A stretch of 64,000 nt of DNA from Saccharibacillus alkalitolerans (GCF_011090185.1 NZ_JAAFGS010000002.1:372001-436000), one strand, 5' to 3'. Counted from the stretch's first letter, positions 1 to 8,058 are shown. A program made the numbers and translations. Notes: generated by a model not told the origin, from the sequence alone.

Positions 1-583
1 AGGACAGCATGACGCCGAGCGTGCCGAACAGAATCAGAATGCTGGAAAAAATCTGGATCGCCGAACTGTTCAGCGTGGCGCTGACGTTCTCCATATCGTT
101 CGTGACCCGGCTCATCAGCTCGCCCTGCTGACGTTTGCCGAAGAACGGAATCGGCAGCTTGTGCAGATGGGAAAACAGATCGACCCGCATCCGGTATACC
201 GTTTCCTGCGCGATCTCGATCATCCAGATGCTCTGCAGGAACATGGCGATCGGACCCAGCAGATAGACGATGCCGAGCACGATCAGGAAGCGGCCCCAGC
301 CGAGCCCCCAGAAGCCGTCTCCTCCGCTCAAGTAGTCGTCGACCGCGACTCCGATCATATACGGGCCGAGCAGCGACAGCGCCGAACTGATCAATACCAT
401 AAACAGGACCAATCCGAGCTTCAGCTTGCGGCGGGCCAGGTAGGCCCAGATTCGGGCCAACGTACCGGAGACGTTTTTGGCCCGCTTTTTCTTCTTGTAT
501 TCGCCGCTGGCCTTCGACGGATCGGCGATGACCGGCGGCCGAGGCTGCAGGAAGGGCTCGGTCAGCGCATTGGACTTAGGCAT
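1..583 (-). CDS. ABC exporter subunit, N-terminal part (runs off the window)
   Basis: The minus strand is open from an ATG at 583 to the window edge and encodes about 194 residues of an ABC exporter transmembrane domain. It starts MPKSNALTEP, has a basic KKKKRAK stretch, then membrane helices and the coupling-helix-like segment FFGKRQQGELMSRVTND that is typical of type IV exporters. The nucleotide-binding domain lies outside the window. The ATG overlaps the last 8 bases of the upstream gene (ATGCCTAA), so the two are translationally coupled and should form a heterodimer. Since the partner has a degenerate ATP site, I expect this subunit to carry the canonical catalytic glutamate, but that part is not visible. 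Substrate unknown; multidrug export is the usual guess for BmrCD/YfiBC-like pairs. Confidence 0.9.
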   Translation of the reverse strand, partial: MPKSNALTEPFLQPRPPVIADPSKASGEYKKKKRAKNVSGTLARIWAYLARRKLKLGLVLFMVLISSALSLLGPYMIGVAVDDYLSGGDGFWGLGWGRFLIVLGIVYLLGPIAMFLQSIWMIEIAQETVYRMRVDLFSHLHKLPIPFFGKRQQGELMSRVTNDMENVSATLNSSAIQIFSSILILFGTLGVMLS

Positions 584-2375
584 GCAGCGCTTCCCCCTTT
601 TCAAATTGGGATTCGTAAATGTGGCGGTAAAGCTTCGAATTCCGCATCAGTTCGCCGTGCGTTCCTCTTTCGATCAAACGTCCTTCGTCCAGCAGCAGAA
701 TCAGATCCGCCGCTTCGGTGGAGCTGATCTTCTGCGTGATCAGGAACGTCGTGCACGCGATGTCTTCCAGCGCGCCGAGCAGTTTCGCTTCGGTCGCCAG
801 ATCGAGCGCGCTCGTGCTGTCGTCCAGAATCAGGATTGCCGGCCGGCGGACCAGCGCGCGGGCGATCGACAGGCGCTGCTTCTGGCCGCCGGACAGATTC
901 ACGCCCCGCTGGCCGAGCTGCGTGTCGTAGCCGTTCGGAAGCTTCTCGATCGTCTCGTGGATCTGGGCGATTTTCGCCGCTTGAACGATCTCTTCGATCG
1001 AGGCGTCTTCGCGCCCCCAGGCGATGTTTTCGCGGATCGAGCCGGTGAACAGCAGCACTTCCTGCGGCACGTAGCCGATGCTGCGGCGCAGATGTTCCGT
1101 GTTCCATTCGTCGATGCCCCGGCCGTCGATCTTGATCTGTCCCCGGTCGCGGTCGTACAGATGCGGAATGAGCTGCACCAGCGACGACTTGCCCGAACCG
1201 GTGGCGCCCATAATGGCGACCCGCCTGCCCGCGCCGATCTTGAACGAAATATCTTCCAGCACTTTGATATCGCTGGTCGGATATTTGAACGCGACGTTTT
1301 CGAATTCGACTTCGCCTTGAACGGCCGGCTCGGCCGACCGGTCGGCGGAATCGGCGGACGGAACTTTCGGCAGCGCGGAAGCTCCGGCTTCGGCACGGCC
1401 GCGCTCTGCTCCTGTGCGGTCCGCGAATTCGCCGCTCTCCGTGTCCATGACTTCGCCGATCCGCTGCGCGGAAGCTCCGGCGCGCGAGAACGTGACCGCG
1501 ATCCAGGAAAAGGCGGACAGCGCGCCGATCGTGCGCAGCGCGTAATTGGCGACGGCGACCACTTCGCCGACGCTGGCGCTTCCGCTCGCGATGTCCGCGC
1601 GGCCGAACCACAGCACGGCGACGATCGCAACGTTCATGACGAGCATAATGAACGGCATCGTCGTTTCCGTCAGGCGCAGCGCCGACACCGTGTTTTTCAT
1701 CAGCTTGCCGCTGGAAGCCGCGAAGCGGCCGTTCTCGTGCTTCATCCGGACAAAGACGCGGATCAGACGGATACCGGTCAGGTTTTCCTGGATGACGCTG
1801 TTGACCTTATCGAGCCGGCGCTGAACGTTCTTGAACATTCCGCCCGCGCGGCGCATGATCCACAAGACAAACACGAGCAGCAGCGGAACGGTCAGAGCGA
1901 GCAGCAGACCCAGCTTGATATTGACGATCATCGCCATGATCACGCTGCCCGCGACGACCAGCGGAACCCGCGTCATGAAGCGCAGACTCATGAATACCGT
2001 ATCCTGCAGCATCGTGACGTCGCCCGTCATCCGCGTAATCAGCGACGAAGTGGCGAACCTGCTGAACACGGAATAAGAAAACGATTGCACTTTGTCGTAC
2101 AATTTTTCGCGCAGATCGCTGGCGAAGCCCTGACTCGCATAGGAGGCGAAGAACGAACTGGCCACCCCCGCTCCGAACGCGAATACGGCTCCCGCGACCA
2201 GAATTCCGCCCCACATCCAGACTACGCCGAGATCCGAATTCGCGATGCCGTCATCGATAATCTTCGAGATCAGATACGGTTGAGCCAGCTCGACCGCCAG
2301 CTCGATGACCATCATGAGCAGCGCCAGAAGAGATGCGGTACGGTATTTTTTTAAAAAGGCAAACACTAGCGACAT
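576..2375 (-). CDS. ABC exporter, permease fused to ATPase (degenerate-site half of a heterodimer)
   Basis: A 599-residue exporter: six-helix transmembrane domain (about 1-310), a charged linker rich in Ala/Glu/Ser, and an ATPase domain. Visible motifs are Walker A GATGSGKSS, signature LSGGQKQRLS, and Walker B ILILDDSTSALD. The residue after the Walker B Asp is Asp instead of the catalytic Glu; in BmrCD, LmrCD and TM287/288 this change marks the non-hydrolysing site of a heterodimer. I chose ATG 2375 because GGAGG (2383-2387) sits 7 bases upstream; the longer reading from 2441 has no ribosome-binding site. It overlaps the next subunit by 8 bases. Export of drugs or lipids across the membrane is likely; substrate cannot be read. 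Confidence 0.93.
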   Translation of the reverse strand: MSLVFAFLKKYRTASLLALLMMVIELAVELAQPYLISKIIDDGIANSDLGVVWMWGGILVAGAVFAFGAGVASSFFASYASQGFASDLREKLYDKVQSFSYSVFSRFATSSLITRMTGDVTMLQDTVFMSLRFMTRVPLVVAGSVIMAMIVNIKLGLLLALTVPLLLVFVLWIMRRAGGMFKNVQRRLDKVNSVIQENLTGIRLIRVFVRMKHENGRFAASSGKLMKNTVSALRLTETTMPFIMLVMNVAIVAVLWFGRADIASGSASVGEVVAVANYALRTIGALSAFSWIAVTFSRAGASAQRIGEVMDTESGEFADRTGAERGRAEAGASALPKVPSADSADRSAEPAVQGEVEFENVAFKYPTSDIKVLEDISFKIGAGRRVAIMGATGSGKSSLVQLIPHLYDRDRGQIKIDGRGIDEWNTEHLRRSIGYVPQEVLLFTGSIRENIAWGREDASIEEIVQAAKIAQIHETIEKLPNGYDTQLGQRGVNLSGGQKQRLSIARALVRRPAILILDDSTSALDLATEAKLLGALEDIACTTFLITQKISSTEAADLILLLDEGRLIERGTHGELMRNSKLYRHIYESQFEKGEALHA

Positions 2376-2475
2376 GATCATTCCTCCGAACCGTACAGCG
2401 TTTAATGTTAAAGACCTCAACCGAAACCATCCGACCAACAACCTTGCAAGCGCCCCTTGAAAAGCGATATTTCCA

Positions 2476-2481
2476 TTATAC
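2476..2481 (-). promoter_or_regulatory. -10 box of the ABC exporter operon
   Basis: On the minus strand a perfect TATAAT lies about 100 bases upstream of the exporter start codon. No convincing -35 hexamer is seen at the right distance. Confidence 0.5.
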
Positions 2482-2553
2482 CGGATTATGTTAAAAATTA
2501 TTTACCCCCCAACCAAGCCGAAAAACTTCCTCGGAGGGCGAATGTTAAAATTT

Positions 2554-2567
2554 CGCATATTTATGCG
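2554..2567. promoter_or_regulatory. Palindrome CGCATA-TT-TATGCG upstream of the SDR gene
   Basis: A perfect 6-bp inverted repeat with a 2-base centre lies about 70 bases before the SDR start codon and just upstream of a weak promoter-like pair (TTAGCG, 18 bases, TATAGA). It has the size of a dimeric regulator operator. Function is inferred. Confidence 0.35.
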
Positions 2568-2634
2568 TGATTAGCGAATTTGCGAAAGGGTAACTATAGA
2601 ATCGAAAGCCCATCAAACCGAAGGAGTGATCTTG

Positions 2635-3435
2635 ATGCCCAATTCCCCAAGAATGAACGGCAAAGTCTCGGTCGTTACCGGAGCCGGCTCCGGCATCGGG
2701 CGCGCCGCCGCGCTGCTGCTCGCGCGAGAAGGCGCGAAAGTCGCCCTGATCGATCGCGATTCCCAGTTCGTCGAGAGCGTCCGCGCCGAGATCGAAGCGG
2801 CCGGCGGACAAGCGCTGGCGCTGACCGTCGACATCTCCGCGCCCGCCCAGTACCGCGAAGCGCTGGAGAAGGTCGCAGGCGAATACGGCAAAATCGATAC
2901 GCTGTTCGCCAACGCCGGCATCCTGGGCGTCGTCGGCCCGATTGAATCGATCGAAGACGACGAATGGGACGAGACGATCACGAATAACGTCAAAGGCACG
3001 TTCACCAGCGTCAAATACGCCATTCCTTACTTGAAAGAAAACGGCAAAGGCAGCATTGTCCTGACCAGCTCGCTCAGCGGCACCCGCGTCTTTTCGCAAA
3101 AAGGCTTCTCCGCCTACAGCACGTCCAAAGCGTCGATCGCCGCGTTCGGCCAAATGGCCGCGTTCGAGCTGGCGCCGTCCAATATCCGCGTCAACGTCGT
3201 GGCTCCGGGCACGATCGACACGAACATTTTCAGCAGCGAGGACAAGGAACCGGAAGCGGACGATATGAACACCAAACCCGTCGAATACCCGGAAGGCACG
3301 GTACCGCTGCCGGAAGGCAACGGCAAGCCGGAGCAGGTCGCGAATCTGGTGCTGTTCCTCTCTTCGGAGGAGTCGGATCACATCAGCGGCGCGGTCGTGC
3401 ATATCGACGGGGCGGAATCGCTGTTCGTGGGATGA
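2635..3435 (+). CDS. Short-chain dehydrogenase/reductase (SDR)
   Basis: A 266-residue classical SDR, cytosolic, NAD(P)-dependent. The nucleotide-binding glycine motif TGAGSGIG is near residue 18, NAG near 90, the catalytic Ser in LTSSLSG, and the YxxxK motif as YSTSKAS. An acidic residue after beta-2 (LIDRD) suggests NAD(H) over NADP(H). Start ATG 2635 is set by AGGAG at 2622-2626, 8 bases upstream; an in-frame GTG at 2626 is too close to that site. The C-terminal end IDGAESLFVG is typical of the family (3-oxoacyl-ACP reductase/glucose dehydrogenase-like). It stands alone, divergent from the ABC exporter, so the substrate is not known. Confidence 0.92.
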   Translation: MPNSPRMNGKVSVVTGAGSGIGRAAALLLAREGAKVALIDRDSQFVESVRAEIEAAGGQALALTVDISAPAQYREALEKVAGEYGKIDTLFANAGILGVVGPIESIEDDEWDETITNNVKGTFTSVKYAIPYLKENGKGSIVLTSSLSGTRVFSQKGFSAYSTSKASIAAFGQMAAFELAPSNIRVNVVAPGTIDTNIFSSEDKEPEADDMNTKPVEYPEGTVPLPEGNGKPEQVANLVLFLSSEESDHISGAVVHIDGAESLFVG

Positions 3436-3460
3436 CTTCGACCCAGACTCGGAACGGAAA

Positions 3461-3487
3461 AAGAAGCAGCCTGGAAGGCTGCTTCTT
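3461..3487. terminator. Hairpin after the SDR gene
   Basis: AAGAAGCAGCC and GGCTGCTTCTT form a perfect 11-bp stem with a 5-base loop, 25 bases after the SDR stop codon. The T-tract is short on the plus strand and better on the minus strand (TTCTTTTTCC), so it may stop transcription from both sides. Confidence 0.7.
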
Positions 3488-3594
3488 GCCGCCGGGAGAA
3501 GGTCCTCGTGAGGAAAGTCCGGGACTGCGCGCGAGATTCATTTCGGCCGCTTGTTGAAGCGGAGAACGGGAAGCCGACAAGCTGCCGGCGGACC

Positions 3595-3725
3595 GCACCG
3601 AGCCGTTTTCCCGCCGAGGATGATCGCCGCCGGACCGCGCCGCCTTTTTGCGAAGCAAACAGTCGCCTGCCGAAGCAAGCCGCCGACGAAGCGAAGCGCA
3701 CCGAGCCGAGGATGATCGCCGCCGG
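3595..3725. repeat. Imperfect direct duplication in non-coding DNA
   Basis: The segments GCACCGAGCCG and GAGGATGATCGCCGCCGG occur twice about 100 bases apart (3595-3633 and 3698-3725). In the first copy a 10-base stretch TTTTCCCGCC separates the two segments; in the second they are fused. No credible gene covers it. Confidence 0.6.
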
Positions 3726-3772
3726 CGCATACAGCGCGTTCGCTCCGGAACAGGCCGACGGATTCCGTTTTC

Positions 3773-3959
3773 GAATAATTGCGAATAAGCACTTATTTGG
3801 CTCCAAAATAGTCTTTCTCAGAAAATAGCTGCAGCAGAGCAGCTATTTTTGCTTTTAATCCCCTTTTTACGTCCTTTTCCGCGAAATAGCTGCTCTGACG
3901 CAGTTATTTTCAAAAAACGCTCGATGATTCAGGAAATAGCTGCTCTTATGCAGCTATTC
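3773..3959. repeat. Four-palindrome intergenic element, copy A (187 bp)
   Basis: Four 26-bp palindromic boxes lie at 3773-3798, 3823-3848, 3884-3909 and 3934-3959. Each has 10-base arms close to AAATAGCTGC/GCAGCTATTT around a 6-base centre; box 2 is perfect, box 3 has one wobble and box 1 is degraded. Centre-to-centre distances are 50, 61 and 50 bases. A second copy at 47640-47826 has the same total length and the same spacings, and the linkers between boxes are also partly conserved. Located between the SDR gene and the end of the GH3 gene. Function unknown. Confidence 0.85.
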
Positions 3960-4086
3960 CGTCAGGGTGCCGAGTACGTGTCCTGCTCGCAGCGCCGCTT
4001 CGGCCTTCCTTTCCCCTATTCGTATGCTCTATTCGCATGACCTCTTCACATTCCCAGTTTGCAAGAGCACTTTTCCGCGGACAAGT

Positions 4087-6465
4087 TCAGTTTCCGCTTA
4101 GTTCGGCCGAATTCGCGAACACCCGCCGCGCAATTTCCCGTTTTCCTCCGTCGAACGCGAGCTTGAACGTCTCCTCCGCCCGAATATCCTGCGACGAGAA
4201 GCCGAGCATGACGTCGAGCTGCACGTTTTCCAGCACCAGCTTCAGATCGCGGTCGTGGTAGCCGAGCGAATCGAATAAGATCTCGAATTTCAGCGAGACG
4301 CGGCCGCCGGCCGGGATGCTCACGCGCTTGTACGCCTTCAGCTCGCGCTCCGGCTGGAGCACGCTGGCGTACTTTTTGCGGACGTACACCTGCACGACCT
4401 GATCGCCTTCGCGGCCGCCCGTGTTAAGCACGTCCGCCGTTACCGCGATGCCGTCCGCCGTCTGCTCGAACCGGACGTTTTCCGCTTCGAACGTCGTGTA
4501 GCTCAAGCCGTAGCCGAACGGGTACAGCGGCGCCAGATCCATCTCCAAGTATTTGCCGCGCCAGAACTGCTTGTGTCCGGTGGCGAGCTGCGAATAGTGC
4601 ACCGGCAGCTGGCCCAGCGCTTTCGGCAGCGTGACCGAGAGTTTACCGCCCGGATTGTATGCGCCGGTCAGCGTCTCCGCGATCGCTTCCGCTCCGCGCA
4701 TTCCCGGCTTCCAAGCTTCGAGAATGGCGTCCATCGACTGACTTTCTTCCAACAGCTCGAGCGGACGCGCGTTGCACAGCACCAGCACCACCGGGCGGCC
4801 GGTTTCCTTGAGGGCACGCAGCAATTTTTTCTGCTCGTGCGACAGGCAGATCTCCACGCGATCCGTCGATTCGCCGCTGTCGTTTTCCCGTCCCATGCCG
4901 CTCGTGTCGCCGCAGACCGCCACGATCACGTCCGCGTCTTGAGCGATCTCGACCGCCGCCTCGATCTGGTAGAAGTCGGCGTCGCCGTTATAATCGAACG
5001 TGTCCTTGATCCCGATCGAATACGTCACTTCCGACTGCGGCAGCGCGCTTTTCAGCGCTTCGTAGACGGTCGGCATGTCCTGATGGTAAAGGTCCTCGTA
5101 GCGCGTGTCCTTCTTTTTGAAAAAGAGCGTCCGGGCCAGCACTTCTTCTTCCGTCAGTCCTTCGGAATGGTAATACATGTCTTCGATATGAGCCGGATAC
5201 GAATAGTCGCTGTAAGCGAACTCTTTGACGTGCGCGAGCGGACCGACCACGGCCACCTTGCGAAGCGAAGGCTTCAGCGGCAGAATGCCGTTCTCGTTCT
5301 TGAGCAGCGTCATCGTGCGCAGCGCCATCTCTTTCGACAGCTCTACCATGTCCGGTGTACAAACGGAAGACTCAACCGCGGATTCGTCCACGTAAGGATT
5401 GTCGAACAGACCGAGGCGGAATTTCAGATCGAGCACTTTGCGCACGGCGGAGTCGACCAATCCGGGCTCCACTTCGCCTTTTTCCACGAGTCCCTTCAAA
5501 TATTTCTCGAACATGAAGTCCAGTTCGCATTCGATGCCCGCTTCCAGCGCCAGCTTTACCGCTTCTTCCTGGGTCTCGCAGTATTCCTGGAACGACTGGA
5601 TCAGCTGGATGCCGTTGCCGTCCGAGACGGTCAGGCCTTCGAAGCCCAATTTATTTTGCAGCAGTTCGCGCAGAATATGGGAGGAAGCGTGCACCGGAAC
5701 CTGATCGATCTCGTGGTACGCCGCCATGACCGACAGTGCGCCCGCGTCGCGGATCGCCGCTTCGAACGGAACGGCGTAGCCGTCCAGCAGCTCGCGGTCC
5801 GTAATATGCACCGGTCCGCAGTTGCGCCCGCCGTCGCTGATCCCCTGGGCCACGAAATGCTTCAGCGTCGCGATGATCCCCTTCGTCAGATCGTCCGACT
5901 GCAGCCCCTGCACGTAGGCCGAGCCGTATTGGCTGACCAGATAGACGTCTTCGCCGAACGATTCCTCGTAGCGGCCGTAGCGGTGGTCGCGGATCACGTC
6001 GACGACCGGCCCGAGCGCCCAGCGTTCGCCGGTGGCGATCATCTCGCGGCGCATGGCGTCGGCCATCCGGCGCACCGGCTCTTCGTCGAACATGGCGCCG
6101 GCGCCGATGTTTTGCGGGAAAAGGGTATGGTTGCGGCTGAGCACGCCCGACGTCGCCTCGGTCATGAACAGCACGGGAATGCCGAGCCGGGTTTCTTCCA
6201 CGAAGTGCTTCTGGATGGTGTTCATCGCGCGCGCCATTTCCGCCGGAAGCAGATCCGTCGCTCCTCCGATCCGTCCGATATAGCCGCAGCCGTGCGGGAC
6301 GTTCCTGCTCGTCAATTCGGCCGAGAAAACGAAGTTTTGCACGTCGGAGATCATGCTTCCCGTGCGCGCGGATGTGAGCTGGGCGATTTTCTCCTCCAGC
6401 GTCATTTGTGCAAGAAGATGGTCCACACGTTCCTGTACCGGCTTCGATGCGTCTTTATACGTCAT
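4087..6465 (-). CDS. Glycoside hydrolase family 3 (beta-glucosidase/beta-xylosidase type)
   Basis: A 792-residue GH3 enzyme with the usual order: N-terminal barrel (from EKIAQLTS), the nucleophile segment LTVSDGNG (Asp near residue 285), the second alpha/beta domain with ENDSGES near the middle, and a C-terminal fibronectin-III-like domain (GDQVVQVYVRK, ELKAYKRV). There is no signal peptide, so it probably acts in the cytosol on imported oligosaccharides. I chose ATG 6465 because AAAGGGGG precedes it; the upstream ATG at 6513 has no ribosome-binding site and sits inside a cre-like sequence. It is a single-gene unit under likely catabolite repression. GH3 substrate choice (glucoside or xyloside) cannot be told from sequence alone. 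Confidence 0.93.
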   Translation of the reverse strand: MTYKDASKPVQERVDHLLAQMTLEEKIAQLTSARTGSMISDVQNFVFSAELTSRNVPHGCGYIGRIGGATDLLPAEMARAMNTIQKHFVEETRLGIPVLFMTEATSGVLSRNHTLFPQNIGAGAMFDEEPVRRMADAMRREMIATGERWALGPVVDVIRDHRYGRYEESFGEDVYLVSQYGSAYVQGLQSDDLTKGIIATLKHFVAQGISDGGRNCGPVHITDRELLDGYAVPFEAAIRDAGALSVMAAYHEIDQVPVHASSHILRELLQNKLGFEGLTVSDGNGIQLIQSFQEYCETQEEAVKLALEAGIECELDFMFEKYLKGLVEKGEVEPGLVDSAVRKVLDLKFRLGLFDNPYVDESAVESSVCTPDMVELSKEMALRTMTLLKNENGILPLKPSLRKVAVVGPLAHVKEFAYSDYSYPAHIEDMYYHSEGLTEEEVLARTLFFKKKDTRYEDLYHQDMPTVYEALKSALPQSEVTYSIGIKDTFDYNGDADFYQIEAAVEIAQDADVIVAVCGDTSGMGRENDSGESTDRVEICLSHEQKKLLRALKETGRPVVLVLCNARPLELLEESQSMDAILEAWKPGMRGAEAIAETLTGAYNPGGKLSVTLPKALGQLPVHYSQLATGHKQFWRGKYLEMDLAPLYPFGYGLSYTTFEAENVRFEQTADGIAVTADVLNTGGREGDQVVQVYVRKKYASVLQPERELKAYKRVSIPAGGRVSLKFEILFDSLGYHDRDLKLVLENVQLDVMLGFSSQDIRAEETFKLAFDGGKREIARRVFANSAELSGN

Positions 6466-6512
6466 ATCGAGTGCTGCCCCCTTTGGTAGGATACCGATGT
6501 GCTGCGCATTCA

Positions 6513-6526
6513 TGTAAACGCTTTAC
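6513..6526. promoter_or_regulatory. Candidate cre (CcpA) site of the GH3 gene
   Basis: TGTAAACGCTTTAC matches 12 of 14 positions of the cre consensus TGWAANCGNTNWCA. It lies just downstream of the -10 box and 48 bases before the start codon, where bound CcpA would block transcription. Expected for a sugar-hydrolase gene. Confidence 0.6.
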
Positions 6527-6538
6527 TTTACGAGTACG

Positions 6539-6544
6539 ATTATA
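6539..6544 (-). promoter_or_regulatory. -10 box of the GH3 gene
   Basis: Perfect TATAAT on the minus strand, about 75 bases before the GH3 start codon. The -35 region is weak (TAGATT-like). Confidence 0.55.
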
Positions 6545-6579
6545 TAAAACCTTTTCGGAAAAATCTACGCCGCCTCGCA

Positions 6580-6613
6580 AAAAACGCCGCCTTCCCTTAG
6601 GAAAGCGGCGTTT
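6580..6613 (-). terminator. Terminator of the SLH protein gene
   Basis: On the minus strand AAACGCCGC and GCGGCGTTT close a stem that continues with TTTCC/GGAAG, followed by a run of six T. It lies about 35 bases after the stop codon of the SLH gene. Confidence 0.8.
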
Positions 6614-6649
6614 CCGCGTTGTCCGACGAACATTTCACGCCGGCTGGCT

Positions 6650-7813
6650 TTAGCCCTGAGGCTGCGTTTGCGGCACCGGCTGCGGCTGCGGCACCGGCTG
6701 CGTTTGCGGCACTGGCTGCGTTTGCGGCACCGGCTGCGTTTGCGGCACTGGCTGCGTTTGCGGCACCGGCTCTAATTGGGGCTGCGGCTGCTGAGGCAGC
6801 GTAATATCTTCTTCGATCTTGATCGGCGTGTGGAAGGCGTCCGCCTCAAGCAGCGGAGCGACCATGGCCGCCATTTCGCTGCGCGTGACTTTTTTGTTCG
6901 GGTTCAGCGTTCCGGTGCTCGTCGCTTCGATCAGGCCGGCCGCGTAGGCCGCGCCCACGTCGTCCAGCGCCCATACCGGAATGTTGCCTACGCCGCCCAG
7001 TCCCTGCGGGAGAGGCTGCGATTCCAGATGAGCGGCGCGCGCGACCATGGCGGCCGCTTCGGCGCGGGTCACCGGCTTTTTAGGGCCGAATGTGTCGCCG
7101 TCGAGATAACCTTCGTAGATACCCGCCGCGGACAGGCCGCCGACGTAGCGGATCGCCCAGTCCGGGATGGGATCGGTGAAATACACGTCGAAAATGCTGC
7201 CGTTCGCGTTCATCGCGCGGCCGAGAATAACCGTAAAGTCGGCACGGCCGATCTCCGCCGCGGGCCGGAATTTACGGTCTTTGGCCGGCTTGACGATGCC
7301 TTCGTTATACAGCGTCATGATCGCGTCGCGATTCGGGTCTTTGGCGATATCGTAAAAAGGTTCTTTGGCTGCGAGCGCCGTAGGAGAGGCGGGAGCCGCA
7401 GGAGTTCCGGCAGCCGGCTTGGGCTTGCCCGTCGCCGAAGCGGCCGGCGTCTTCGTCCGATCGGCCGGCGTCTTATCGGTTCCCGCAGGAGCGGGAGCCG
7501 GGGCCGCCGTGTCGCCCGGAAGCGACTGCACGGGAGCTTCCGAAGCGGCAGAGACGCCGTCGGCGGGCGGAACCTCGTCGGACGGCATCGAAGTTCCGGG
7601 CCCCGCGGACGGAGCCGTCGGCGGAGCGGCTTGGAGCGGCGGAGCCGACGGCTCAGGCGATACGGCGCCGGCGGACGGCGCACCCGAGGAAGCGGACGGC
7701 GGCGTCTGCTCCGCGTGCGCGGCCGGGAAACTCAAGGCGGGCACCGCGATCAGGGAAGCGGCGGCCAGAATTAAGATTCGTTTGCGGGATCTGTGGGTGG
7801 TCGGCTTGTACAT
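6650..7813 (-). CDS. Secreted SLH-domain protein with Pro/Ala linker and Pro-Gln tail
   Basis: A 387-residue exported protein. Residues 1-34 form a signal peptide (basic start, ILILAAASLIAVPALSF, AHA cleavage site). Residues 35-150 are a low-complexity Ala/Pro/Ser linker. Three SLH modules follow (about 155-345), with the typical RADFTVILGRAM, TRAEAAAMVARAA and TRSEMAAMVAPLL helices; SLH modules bind pyruvylated wall polysaccharide. The C-terminus is a VPQTQP repeat tail. There is no catalytic domain, so it is probably a structural or docking protein. AAGGAGG at 7825-7831 supports ATG 7813. It has its own terminator and is probably monocistronic. Confidence 0.9.
   Translation of the reverse strand: MYKPTTHRSRKRILILAAASLIAVPALSFPAAHAEQTPPSASSGAPSAGAVSPEPSAPPLQAAPPTAPSAGPGTSMPSDEVPPADGVSAASEAPVQSLPGDTAAPAPAPAGTDKTPADRTKTPAASATGKPKPAAGTPAAPASPTALAAKEPFYDIAKDPNRDAIMTLYNEGIVKPAKDRKFRPAAEIGRADFTVILGRAMNANGSIFDVYFTDPIPDWAIRYVGGLSAAGIYEGYLDGDTFGPKKPVTRAEAAAMVARAAHLESQPLPQGLGGVGNIPVWALDDVGAAYAAGLIEATSTGTLNPNKKVTRSEMAAMVAPLLEADAFHTPIKIEEDITLPQQPQPQLEPVPQTQPVPQTQPVPQTQPVPQTQPVPQPQPVPQTQPQG
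6659..6766 (-). repeat. Six tandem 18-bp repeats encoding VPQTQP
   Basis: The last codons of the SLH gene are six 18-bp units, five giving VPQTQP and one VPQPQP. Base identity between units is high, differing mainly at third positions, so copy number can change by slippage without breaking the frame. Confidence 0.85.
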
Positions 7814-7836
7814 GTTTGATTTCTCCTCCTTGTAGC

Positions 7837-7853
7837 CCTGTCCGAGAGACAGG
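7837..7853 (-). promoter_or_regulatory. Small hairpin beside the SLH gene ribosome-binding site
   Basis: CCTGTC and GACAGG form a perfect 6-bp stem with a 5-base loop, ending 5 bases upstream of AAGGAGG in the leader of the SLH gene. It may affect mRNA stability or ribosome access. No known riboswitch is recognised in this leader. Confidence 0.35.
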
Positions 7854-7982
7854 CGTGTCCAACGTTCGGATTCTATCGTTCTCCCCTACTACCTTACAAA
7901 AAAACTTCTTTTGATGCAAAAAAGGAAGACTCGCCCTCTTCTTCCGAATAGCAGGACAGCAAGCATTTTCGGTACGCAAGAC

Positions 7983-8019
7983 GGCCCGCGCTCCTTGAAG
8001 GAGGCGGGCCGCCGTTTTT
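7983..8019. terminator. Terminator-like hairpin after the 5'-nucleotidase gene
   Basis: A strong GC stem (GGCCCGC...GCGGGCC with an inner CTCCTT/AAGGAG) lies about 40 bases past the nucleotidase stop. The T-run is on the plus-strand side (GCCGTTTTTG), so efficiency in the minus direction is uncertain. Confidence 0.6.
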
Positions 8020-8058
8020 GGGGTTTGCGTCAAAAGCGGGAGCCGGCATGCCGCCGGT

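Noticed and set aside
477-2354. A 625-codon plus-strand frame over the ABC exporter
   Set aside because: Arg/His/Gln/Asp-rich shadow of the well-supported minus-strand gene.
3500-3540. GAGGAAAGTCC near 3510, as in RNase P RNA
   Set aside because: The short motif matches the conserved region I word of RNase P RNA, but the matching 3' words (ACAGAA-type P4 half and the closing regions) are not found downstream, and the rest does not fold like it.
3508-3828. A 106-codon frame and overlapping minus-strand frames in the gene-free stretch
   Set aside because: No ribosome-binding site, odd composition, and they run into the palindrome element and the imperfect duplication.
4573-6489. A 638-codon plus-strand frame over the GH3 gene
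   Set aside because: Shadow frame with no family features; the GH3 reading has clear motifs.
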